A DNA stretch of 64,000 nt. It comes from Brasenia schreberi. Its lineage: Eukaryota > Streptophyta > Magnoliopsida > Nymphaeales > Cabombaceae. Each line of letters starts with the position of its first letter. The first letter of the stretch is position 1. The DNA lies in NCBI GenBank assembly GCA_036023115.1, contig JAYKKT010000079.1, forward strand, positions 14,933,501 to 14,997,500. Direction: 5' to 3'. Below, piece after piece: positions 36,240 to 46,900 of the stretch. Made by a program: the position numbers and the translations under genes. The notes below the pieces were generated by a model, which saw only the letters and a program-made list of their open reading frames with translations, was not told the origin of the DNA and did not search any database.

Positions 36240-37844
36240 GACCGTCCCATCTGAAATTCTGGAGCCTTCTCTTTTCCTTATTATTTTCAGTTTTTATATT
36301 TATCTAACTGCAATTATTTTGTAAATTGCTGGCTCAATCGGTTTCCCAAATGATGGAATGACCAAAATCATCCGGATTGATACACACCTCTTTTACTATA
36401 AACACATACTATTTTTTATCATGTTTCTACTTTTTACCATGTTCCTCAAAATATCCTTCATCATTTTCAGTAATTATGAAAATACCATCAACCATAAACT
36501 GATAGGTTCCCTCTCCTTATGTGTGAATCCACTCCCAGCCTTCATTTTCAACTGTTTTTTGTCTCTCGACGCATTTCAACTACCTCTTACTCAATCTATA
36601 ACTAATCAAAATCTATCAAAAAATAAAGAATCAAAAGAAATTAAATAAAAAAAGGGAAACGAAGAAAAAAATGATAAAAAGGGTCGAATCAAAGAGGATT
36701 CATTGATTTATGCTATTGATTTGGTTTTTGTTTTTCTGTTTTTTAGTTGTTTTGATTCATTTTTAAACCGGAATTGAAAATAAAAAAACTAAGGCATCCC
36801 GATGGTTTTTGAAGGTTTTTTGTATGTTTTCATTTTCATTTTTTTCGTATGTTTCTTGATTCTTTTATTCTTGATTCATATGGTTGTTGTTTTCATATTA
36901 TTGAGTTGTCTTTTTTTTATTGATTTTGTTTTTAGTTTTATTTTTTGTAGTTTTTGGTTTTTCTTTTTCTTTCTTTATTCTATGAAATTTGTAATAATAT
37001 GCATTGAGTTATGAAGAAAACAATAAAGTTAAGTGAAACCTCTATTGCCAGAGCAAAAAGATCCGGTCAAATATATTTTTGCTGAAATTGAGTGTAAGAG
37101 AAGAGATTATATGAGAGAGGTGAGAGAAATGTTGGAATGAAATGTGAGAGAAAATAGTATTTATATGAAGAGTAACTTTGGTATTTAGTGAAAAAATGAT
37201 GTGTGGATAGTAAAAGGGGTGTGCAAATAGTAATAATGTCCAAAATGAATTGAGAAATTATCTTTTCCTTTAAAGGCAAGATGGGGTTAGGTAGAACCCT
37301 ACCAGATTAAGAAGGAGAGACTCTAAATAGAGCAAAGGAGTCCACTCAGGTGGGTTCCGCTCCCAACAAAAATCCATTCCCAAGATCCAGGATACCTGTA
37401 CCAACAAGCAAAACTGATAATATTGAATTCTTTTGAGAACCATTGGCAATGAAACATATCGAACTTCCTGAATTCCTGTAAACTCGCTCCTGTTACCTCC
37501 ATTTATACATGTCTAGTTCCAGATAATCCAGAACCAGTGGTTAAAATTTATGCATTCCTGTTCACCCAGAACCATGAACTAGAACGAAACTGGATCTTGA
37601 CGAATTTCACTTACAGTTCAAAACCACCGGTTCAGTTCCATTTTGAACTTAAAACCTGTGAAAAATATTTAAAACTTGAAAAAGAACTGCTAGTTCTAGT
37701 TCCACAAAAGAAGGGGCCATAACCAATCAGTTCCGGGTGCGGACTAGATCCGGTTGGCCTGTAGGGTCACATGTCCATGGGATATTAGATCGAGTCTATA
37801 ACCCAATTCATATCTACTTAAAATCCAAACTTAACTATTATAAA
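36240..37844. other. Long spacer
   Basis: No gene recognised. It contains T-rich (36730-37000) and mixed low-complexity sequence. The text at 37430-37720 looks repetitive (AACCAGTGG, GGTTCAGTTCC) and may be an old element, but no ends are visible. Confidence 0.35.
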
Positions 37845-37847
37845 AAA

Positions 37848-38086
37848 AACTATATATATATATATATATGTATGTATATATATATATATATGTATGTATA
37901 TACATATATGTATGTTATATACATACATATATATATATACATACATATTGTATGTATATATATATATATATGTATGTATATATATATATGTATGTATATA
38001 TATATATATGTATGTATATATATATATATATGTATGTATATATATATATATATATATGTATGTATATATATATATATATATATGTA
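37848..38086. repeat. Compound (TA)n/(TATG)n microsatellite
   Basis: About 240 bp of TA and TATG/TACA units. The LINE at 38087 inserted at or beside it, since TA repeats also follow the LINE tail at 41357. Confidence 0.95.
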
Positions 38087-38445
38087 TAACTCCGCCCATA
38101 TAAGGGATCACCCTTGCATTGCCGGTCCCAAGCCCGGATAAAGGAGGAGGGTTGTGTTAGGCTTCCGACAGTCAGCATAAAACTTCGTTGGATTTTTACA
38201 ACATGGATTACAAAAATTATGAGCATTGCTTTGGGGCGTCCCCGCCTAGCGACGTACTGCAGAGCCCGAATGCAATAAGAAGTAAGCAAGGGTCACTACA
38301 TTTTCGCCCGAATGTAGTGAATCAATTGCAGAGAGGGTTCCTACATCATAGACGGGTGTGGATAAAGAAGTTAGTCCCGCTACATTGCCGCCTGAATGTA
38401 GTTAAAAATTTTTAGAGAGGGTCTCTGCATTTTTATTATGGATGG

Positions 38446-39126
38446 ATGCGGGGGGTAATGAAGCTAGTCCTAGATAATAAGATTTGTATTGGTTCTTGGA
38501 ATATCGGAACATTATCGGGTAAGCTAATGGAGGTGGTAGATACTATGATTCAGAGAAAGATTCATATTCTATGTTTACAAGAGACAAAATGGGTTGGAGA
38601 AAAAGCAAAGGAGATAGAGGATACAGGTTTTAAATTATGGTACTCAGGTAAAAAAGAGACTCAAAACGGAGTTGGTATTATCATAAATAAAGATTTAAAG
38701 GAGAGTGTAGTAGACATACAACGATATGGTGACCGAATCATGACGTTGAAATTAGTGTTAGGAGCAGAGGTTTTAAATATAGTTTGTGCTTACGCACCCC
38801 AAGTAGGACTAGAAGATAGTATAAAGACAGTTTTTTGGGAAGAGTTAGATAAGGTGTATCAAAAGATTCCACAAAGGGAGATGATTTGTTTAGGAGGAGA
38901 TTTAAATAGACATGTCGGTAAAGAGGCATTAGGATATCAAAGGATTCATGGAAACTTTGGTTTTGGGGATATAAACGAGGAAGGTAGAGAAATTTTAAAT
39001 TTTGCTATGTCACTTGATCTCTTTATAGTCAATACAATCTTCAAAAAACGAGATGAACATTTAATTACTTATAAGAGTGGCTTATCACAAACACAAATTG
39101 ATTACTTTATTTGTAGAAAAAGATAG
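38446..39126 (+). pseudogene. LINE Pol: APE-type endonuclease domain
   Basis: Nearly intact endonuclease. GSWNIGTLSGK (Asn), HILCLQETKW (catalytic Glu), VCAYAPQVG, LGGDLNRHVG (Asp, Asn) and LSQTQIDYF appear in the order of APE nucleases that nick target DNA for target-primed reverse transcription. The final conserved His segment runs into the next frame (CKVIPGESLTTQHRLLVMDL from 39140), so a frameshift lies at about 39100-39130. Confidence 0.9.
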
Positions 39127-39139
39127 AGCGTATTGTAAA

Positions 39140-40634
39140 GATTGTAAGGTAATTCCAGGAGAAAGCTTAACCACCCAACATCGACTTTTAGTTATGGATT
39201 TACAAATAAAAAAATGGACAAAGAAGAAAAGAGTGCATCGAGCTATTCAGACTAAATGGTGGAACCTCAAAAGTGAGAAAGAAGATATATTTAAACAGAA
39301 AGTCCTTCAAGGAGATGTTTGGAATTATGTTGGCACACCCTGTGATATGTGGAACAATATGGCTATACATATTAGGAAAGTGGCAAAAGATGTGTTAGGG
39401 GTATCTAAGGGAGGTGTACCAGCACAAAAAGAAGCTTAGTGGTGGAGTGAAGTAGTACAAAATAAAATCAAGGCAAAGAGGGCATGTTACAAATTACATT
39501 ATGCTAAGAAAACTAGTGAAACTTTAGAAGATTATAAGAAAGCAAAGAAGGAAACGAAAAAGGCCGTTAGTGACGCAAAAGCTAAGATTTGGGATGACTT
39601 ATATAAAAAACTCAACTCAAAAGAGGGTGAAAGAGATATTTTTAGGATAGCTAGAGCTAGAGATAAGAAAATTAAAGATCTTAATTATGTTAGATGCATA
39701 AAAGACGAGGATGAAAAAATTCTAGTGGTAAATGATGATATAAGAAATAGATGGAAAAACTATTTTTATAATCTTTTTAATGAAAATAAAGATGTTAGTA
39801 TTAGTTTAGGAGATTTAGCCAAGTCAGAAAAGTATATAAACCACAATTTCTACCGACGTATTCAAAAGAATGAAGTCAAAGAGGCTCTTAAACATATGAA
39901 GTGGTAAATCGGTAGGTCCAGATAATATTCCTATAGAAGTTTGGAAAATACTAGGAGAAATAGGAATCACTTGGCTCACAAGACTATTTAATGAAATATA
40001 GAAAAACCAAAAGATGCCCGAGGAATGGAGAGTAAGTACACTTATACCTATATATAAGAACAAGGGAGACATTCAAAATTGTGTGAATTATCGAGGTATC
40101 AAGTTAATGAGTCATACTATGAAATTATGGGAAAGAATTATCGAACGTAGGTTAAGACAAGTATCAAGTACAAGAGAGAACCAATTTGGATTTATGCCAG
40201 TCAGATCTACTATTGAAGCGATTCACCTTTTGAGATGTCTTATGGAACATTTTAGAGCAAAAAAGAAAGACCTTCACATGATATTTATTGATCTAGAAAA
40301 AGCTTATGATAGGGTACCGAGGGAGGTTCTTTGGAGAACTTTGGAAAAAAGAGGTATCCCATTGACATATATTAACCTTATAAGAGACATGTATAATGGT
40401 GCAAAAACATGTGTGAGGACTCATGAAGGAACGACAGACTTCTTTGAAGTTAATATTGGGTTACATCAAGGATCAACTTTAAGTCCATACTTATTTATAA
40501 TGGTGATGGATGAGTTAACAAAACATATTCAAGATGAAGTACCTTGGTGTATGTTATTTACAGATGACATTGTATCAGTGGAGGAGTCTAAGGAAAAGTT
40601 AATAGAAAATTGGAACTATGGAGAGAAACATTAG
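39140..40634 (+). pseudogene. LINE Pol: linker and reverse transcriptase
   Basis: The linker (39140-39900) is lysine-rich with a stop at 39437. RT begins at about 39905. Motifs are [68 protein letters not shown] (motif A Asp), [13 protein letters not shown] (motif B) and [13 protein letters not shown] (motif C). Motif C reads FTDD where the copies at 6.5 and 52.1 kb keep FADD. A frameshift at about 40610 ends the frame. Confidence 0.9.
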
Positions 40635-40639
40635 AAAGC

Positions 40640-41328
40640 AAAGGCCTCTGACTTAGTAGAACAAAGACAGAATATATGAAATGTAAGTTTGATCATTTGG
40701 ATACTTCAGAGGACATATAAATTAAAATTGGCACACATTGCATTCCCCAAAAGGAAAGTTTTAAATACCTAGGGTCAATTTTTCAAAGTGGTGGAAGAAT
40801 TGATGGAGATGTTATACATAGAATTAATGCTGGTTGGTTAAAATGGAGAGGAGCATAAAGTATTCTTTGTGATAAGAAGATACCATTAAAATTAAAAGGT
40901 AAATATTATAAAGCAACAATTAGGCCTGCTATGTTTTATGGTTCTGAGTGTTGGGCAGTTAATCATCAACATGTACAATAGATGTCTGTGATAGAAATGA
41001 AGATGTTGAGATGGATGAGTGGTCATACAAGAAAAGACCGTATGCATAATGAGGCTATTAGAAACAAATTAGGAGTGGCACCAATAGAGGATAAAATGAG
41101 AGAACATCGTTTAAGATGATTTGGACATATAGAAAGAAGATCAAAAAAGAACCTGTAAGAAGGTTAGAAAAACTAAATTTGGAAAGTATTAAAAGAGGTA
41201 GAGGACGACCACAAAAGTGTTGGAAAGAAACAATAAAGAATGATCTAGCTTATTGGGAGTTAACTGCTAACATGACACACGATAGGGATATGTGGAAACA
41301 AAGAATCCATGTAGCCGACCCCGTCTAG
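40640..41328 (+). pseudogene. LINE Pol: C-terminal region
   Basis: Broken frames read YLGSIFQSGG, INAGWLKWRGA, MFYGSECWAVNHQH, MKMLRWMSGHTRKDRMHNEA and finally RGRGRPQKCWKETIKNDLAY, DPV and stop. This is the thumb and C-terminal tail of plant RTE LINE proteins. Stops at about 40857 and 40978 are seen. Confidence 0.9.
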
Positions 41329-41352
41329 TATGGGAAAATTATTAGTTGTTGT

Positions 41353-41356
<4 letters not shown>

Positions 41357-41394
<38 letters not shown>

Positions 41395-41545
41395 ACACAC
41401 ACACTTACCTATAATAAAAAACTTTATATATACATTCATATATATATATATATATGTAATAGAAAAACAAAGTATACATATATATAGTACATATATATAC
41501 ACTAATATATATATATATATAGTACATATATATACACTAATATAT
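41357..41545. repeat. TA-rich microsatellite after LINE tail
   Basis: (TA)n at 41357-41390, then (AC)n and interspersed TATATA runs with the block ATATAGTACATATATATACAC repeated (41484 and 41519 areas). Confidence 0.85.
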
Positions 41546-42050
41546 ATCTCATATTTTTTTGACTCATCATGATCACGAACGAGCCTAGCAGTATTGACAT
41601 CTCTAAGTGTACCATCTACGACCCACCCAGTTGCCATTTTTAGTGTGCATTATGACAGAGGTGGTTCGAAACTTATTCTCCATTGACAAGTGGACTTATT
41701 TTTGGAAAATATTTTTGATAAAATATAAGTTTGTTTGGGGATGTGAAATATAAGTGCATCCCACTTCAAATATAAGTTTATTTTACCGGAAACAGGATTT
41801 TTAGTTGTAAAGTTGGCTTCGAAAACTCAGTTTCATGTTTTTAATTAATTTCATGAACATATTTTTTCCGAGCACTTTAAGACTCAAACTCAACCTAAAC
41901 CGGAACGTTTACCCGGAATCGCCATGTCTATGTCTAAAAAGGTCAGACTCTTTCTCCTTTGACTTAGTATTTGGGATTCATTTAGTGTTCATTGTGAGTC
42001 GGCCACTTCTGAAGGTCGCCGTCTGCGAAATTACGACTATTTCCTTGCAC
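41546..42050. other. Spacer
   Basis: No gene seen. Confidence 0.4.
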
Positions 42051-42108
42051 GTTGTTGTTGTTGTATCCATCTGTTTCTCATCGGCGGATCTCGAAGACGG
42101 ATGCGCGA

Positions 42109-42415
42109 ATGGCTGCTCCGGCGAAGTCCGAGAAAGTTCTGCTTGCGATCTATGAGAAGCAAACTTCGCCGGTTGACCTCTATAAGCCTCTGAAGGAGTA
42201 CATCTGCCGCCGGATTTGTAAAAAGCAAGCGGAGGACGTCGAAGAGGATCCCCAGGCTGTGAAGCGCATGAGAAACGATCTGCAGCAGACGGAGGTCCCC
42301 TTTGAAGCTCGGCTCGATCTTCTCATTTGATACTTCCGCGCCCTCTTTGCCATGGAACTGAGATTCCCGATCTCCTCCGAGAAGGAAGACATCAATAGCA
42401 TCACCTTCACGAGGC
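42109..42415 (+). pseudogene. ALIX/BRO1-domain gene, 5' fragment
   Basis: The ATG at 42109 opens MAAPAKSEKVLLAIYEKQTS, then PVDLYKPLKEYICRR and VKRMRNDLQQTEVPFEARLD, the start of the BRO1 domain of plant ALIX (ESCRT-associated, endosomal sorting). A TGA at 42328 interrupts, but the frame goes on with YFRALFAMELRFPISSEKED and INSITFT, matching the next residues of the family. Resemblance stops at about 42410. The usual TYSEREA segment is altered (ICKKQAED). With a nonsense codon and no downstream exons, this is a pseudogene. A possible 5' UTR piece precedes it. Confidence 0.75.
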
Positions 42416-42424
42416 CATGTTAGC

Positions 42425-42861
42425 ATCCAGTTTGAACCACTGCCCGGTTTCTAAACCAAACATGTCTACCTTCAGGCCGTTTAGTTGGACACTTAGCTCT
42501 TTAGAAACCACCTCAAAACATCACGACTAGAAGATTCAACTGCGATACAAGGCCATCATATCTCAAGAATGTCAGTCCACCACCCATTCAAAACACCAGC
42601 CCTGAGAGAGGGTCTGAACAAACAAGCTGCTTAACAGAGTTGTATTCTCCCATGGAGATAGCCATCGAATACCTAACACAACCCTCCTTTCCGATCTTTT
42701 CAAAAAGAGATTCACTTAAGAAATTCATCTGATATCATTGCAAAGACATGAGCATGAGATTCAACTATACCTCGGGCAAGTCCCCAAGCGACTAAACATG
42801 CAACAAGACATGCTGAACAAAAGTCCTCCTCACACACACACGTGCACACCCACACACACCC

Positions 42862-42926
<65 letters not shown>

Positions 42927-43165
42927 TTCAGATACTCATCACAGGGCACTACAAGTACCCGGACACACAGAAATGGTGTTTCTACTCAAAAGGCGAAAAG
43001 GAGAAATAAAAAGGGGAAAAAGAAAAGAAATATACAGGCCTTTGTACATTCTACTACCAAACTCCACATATCCCCGGCAATAAAAGGATAGGAAGGACTC
43101 AAAGCTTCCAAGTCAACCTAAACAAGGCTACACAAGCAATCTACAGTTTATAACTGTTACCAACT
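42425..43165. other. 3' flank of the PUB gene
   Basis: Probably includes the 3' UTR of the minus-strand gene ending at 43169. I could not find a clear minus-strand AATAAA. A GA microsatellite lies at 42866-42921. Confidence 0.5.
42866..42921. repeat. (GA)n microsatellite
   Basis: 28 uninterrupted GA units. It would be (TC)n in a 3' UTR of the PUB gene if that UTR extends this far. Confidence 0.95.
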
Positions 43166-43168
43166 ACA

Positions 43169-43955
43169 CTAACACTGGTAAACAGAGAAAGATTTGACCT
43201 TCCATATGGAGCTGAGAGTCCTCCCCAGTCGTTTCGATGTGGACTTGGACAACTTTTTCACCTCCCTTCCTCGCACCTTTTCGGTGCCGCTTCCCCCTAG
43301 AGTCCCAACTGCTTGCTGAGAGCTGCCATTTTCTGATTCTCGCTCTCGAAGCTCTCTAAAATGCACCAGCAGCTTCTGTGCCTTGTCCTTACCTCTTGGT
43401 GTCCCGTTTACAGTCAGAGAAACTAGTGATGGAATCACCCCTTCTTGCAAGACGATCTCACTGCACCGATCATCTCTGACGCACAGCATTAAGAGACAGG
43501 AGACCGCTTGCTCCTGCTCTACTTGTATTTCCGAGTCGAGAACAGAAGCAAGCGAGGAAATCAGTCCAGGACAGGTGATGATTTCAGTTCTGCCTTGAGT
43601 GGTAGATGATAAACTGCAGAGGCAGGCAATAACCTTGTCGGCCCAAGCGTTATTAGAACTATTAAGGATGCAGGCAAGGTTGGCAACAGCTCCCGCAGCA
43701 ACCAACCAAGGGACATTGCTCGAGATGGTGGAGAGATTGTAGATGGCTTGGAGAGCATCAAACTTACATTGCATTTTCGGCTGGCGGAGGCAGCTAACCA
43801 AGAAAGGAATAGCTCCAGATGAACCAATTATGTCTTTGGCTTCAGCTAAAGAGGAAAGATTGACGTATAGAGCCGTGGCTGCTTCATACGAGCTTGATTT
43901 TTGGACTTCTAACAGCAGCGGAACCACGCCGGCATTAATCATCAGCTCCTTGTTT
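43169..43955 (-). CDS. PUB45: PUB45-like gene, last coding exon (ARM repeats, C-terminus)
   Basis: The acceptor is GTGTCAG|AAACAAGG. The exon completes the Arg codon split by the intron and reads NKELMINAGVVPLLLEVQKS, then successive ~41-residue ARM helices (ATALYVNLSSLAEAKDIIGS, FDALQAIYNLSTISSNVPWL, QEQAVSCLLMLCVRDDRCSE, EGVIPSLVSLTVNGTPRGKD). The basic tail (SKRLGRTLSSIWKVKSFSVY) is characteristic of this PUB subgroup. The stop is at 43171-43169. Confidence 0.95.
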
Positions 43956-46900
43956 CTGACACATACAGGAGGAAGTTGAAGGCAATATGTTAAATCGCGT
44001 CTGAAACAAGAAAGGCGTTATGTGGAAAATATTGGAAATAACAGAAGAAGAATCTAAAGGAAATTACAAGTTCGATAAATGAAAAATCAAACTGTCAGAC
44101 AGAAAATCTTCCACTTCATCTGAAACTTGACTACATAGTGATTATAAACTAGTTTAGGCTTTTTATGAAATGAAGGACAATGCTAGTAGTGATCTAGGTT
44201 CCTAACCCTCTATTGATCAAGCAACTGCTTCATGAAACAAGAACCGTCATTTGCAAAAGCTGCAGCCTGTGGTATGCAATTATCTGTATCTATTCTTGGA
44301 AGACAATTGAAATTTTCAAAAATATTCACACAAATCCCCATGTTCTATGAATAATAATAAAGCGTATGAGTGCTCTTTTGTGAGCATTACCATTTACAAC
44401 TCTAATCAGCCCAGAAAAAATTTCTTCCATATACAACTCTAACCATAATCCCTACGTTTCAAGCCTAATGATGAAGTCCACTGATGAGCAAATGAATCTG
44501 TTTCAACCATGAGCAACACTTTTTATGCTTTTCATCTGAGAAATCACAAAAACAAGTCTATGTGTTGCCCTGTGCATGAGTTGGCATATATGGTCCTTGC
44601 ATGTGAAGAAGCATACACCCAAGCGTGTTCATGGGCCGTACATGAGGGGTTTCATTATAGACGGAATATTCAACAACAACTAAGCCTTTTCAAATAGTAA
44701 TGGGGTCGGCTACATGGATTCTTTGTTTCCATACAGCCCTATCATGTGCCATGCTAGCAGTTAACTCAATATAAACTAGATCATTCTTTATTGTTTCTTT
44801 CCAACAGGCCGTCCTCTCCCTCTTTTAACATTTTCACAATCTAGTTTTTCATATCTTTTTATATCAGCATCCTTGGGTCGTCTTTCTACGTGTTCAAACC
44901 ATCTAAAAAGATTTTTTCTCATTTTATCCTCTATTGATGCTACTCCCAATTTGTTTAATTATGTATACGGTCTTTCCTTGTGTGACCCCTCATCTATCTC
45001 AACAACTTCATTTATGTTAGAGATATGTTTTGCACATGTTGATTAATTGCCCACACTGAAAACCATAAAATATAGCAGGCCTAATTGCTGTTTTATATTA
45101 TTTACCTTTCAACTTTAATGATATCTTCTTATCACATAGAATACCTGATGCCCCTCTCCATTTTAACCAGCCGGCATTAATTCTATGTATAATATCTCTG
45201 TTAATTTTTTCATCACTTTGAAAAATTGACCCTAGATATTTAAAACTTTCCCTCTGAGGGATGCAATGTGTGTTATTCTTAATTTCTATGTCCTCTAAAG
45301 TACCCAAATGATCAAACTTACATTCCATATATTTTGTTTTTGTTCTACTAAGTCGAAAGCCTTTACTTTCTAACGTTTCTCTCCATAGTTCCAATTTTCT
45401 ATTAACTTTTTCCTTAGACTCATCCACTAATACAATGTCATTTGCCAATAACATGCACCTAGGTACTTCATCTTCAATATGTTTTATTAACTCATCAATG
45501 ACCCATATAAATAAATTTGGACTTAAAGTTGATCCCTTATGTAACCCAATCTTAACTTCAAAGGAGTCTGTCGTTCCTTCGTGAGTCCTCACGCATGTTT
45601 TTACACCATCGTATATGTCTCTTATAAGATTTATATATGTCAATGGGATACCTCTCTTTTCCAAGGTTCTCCAAAGAACATCTCTTGGCACTCTATCGTA
45701 AGTTTTTTCTAGATCAATAAATATCATGTGAAAGTTCTTTTTACTCTAAAATGTTCCATAAAACATCTCAATAGGGGAATCGCTTCCATTGAATTACAGA
45801 CAAAATATGAGGGTAAAATTTGTTATACCTAAGTTTCTCGCATATTATTCAACAAAACAAACAAAGCCAATCGGTCAAACATGTTTGGATTTTATAAGCT
45901 ATGGCTAGAATAACAAACATGTAAATGAACAAGGTGAACACAATCATGTAAATGAAGTTCTTGAAATCTCCATTGGTAGAGCATGCTCATGCATGAGCCA
46001 GACAAAATACCAGTGAGATGTATGGATTGAGATGAAGATAATCTCACAGAGAAAACATGAGCTTACGCTTAGAATCATGCACTGGTAGGGTCATTGATTT
46101 GGACTAAGGATCAGAATCTGTAGCTACTAAAGCATGCCAATCAATTAAAAGTCCCAAAGAAGGGAGGGACGAAAATTCATCGTAAGAATGTGAAATGAAC
46201 AACGGAAAGGTACACATCCACACCAGAAACTAAATATGTAGCAAAAAATACCTGTCGTTATTGACAGCAAGGTTGAAAAGAGCCATAGTTCCTGTTTCTT
46301 GAGCCTCCTCATTCCTTTGATCCACTGATGTTCTTAGGAAAGCCACGAGGGCATCAACAAAACCACACTCTGCCATACAAAACCTAGCTTCTTCATCATC
46401 CTTTAGCAATAACCTTATCTCCTCCACTGCTATGCATTTCTTTTCAATACCAAACTCACTCTGCAACACAGCTAGTAGTCTTTTGTACCTTTTGGTGGGA
46501 TCTGTGTCGCTATTCCCAAAGAAAGTATCCTGAATTTCTGTCTCCTGCTGCTTTTCTGACCCATCTAAACCATTACCATCCTTCGACAGACCAACTTTTG
46601 TTCCTTTTACATGATTGTAGTTGATGCTGTCAATCAATCCAGAGTTTGAAGTCTCACATTGTGACAAAGTCCATTTCCAGTAATCCATATCAAGGGAATC
46701 AGGCGGTTGCTCAGGGAGATTAACCCCAGTCTGTTCACACCAGCTACCAATCAGACTTTTGACACAATAATTTGGAGTCACACCAAGATGAGAAAGCTTC
46801 TGCTGAGTTTTGGGGCAAGTGCGATGCCCATCGTTGAACCACTTTTCTATACATGCTCTTTCATATGTCTGTCCGGATGCAACTATAACAGGGTCATACA

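Larger units (their letters stand above)
38087..41356 (+). mobile_element. RTE-type LINE, near full length (3.27 kb), frame-damaged
   Basis: This is the most complete of the LINE copies here. A leader of about 360 bp contains imperfect ~75-bp repeats (GTAGTGAATCAATTGCAGAG, CATAGACGGGTGTGGATAAA). A single long Pol frame with endonuclease and RT follows, then a C-terminal tail and a TTGTTGTTGTT tail after CCGACCCCGTCTAGTATGGG. The short (TTG)n tail rather than poly(A), the lack of a separate ORF1 and the APE-RT order indicate the RTE clade. Frameshifts near 39100, 39910 and 40610 and stops such as TAG at 39437 and 40978 disable it. Confidence 0.92.

Noticed and set aside
42048..42066. GTTGTTGTTGTTGT as another LINE tail
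   Set aside because: The upstream sequence shows none of the LINE 3' UTR (no CCGACCCCGTCTAG).
43383..43979. Plus-strand open frames overlapping the ARM exon
   Set aside because: Antisense shadows of the PUB coding sequence.
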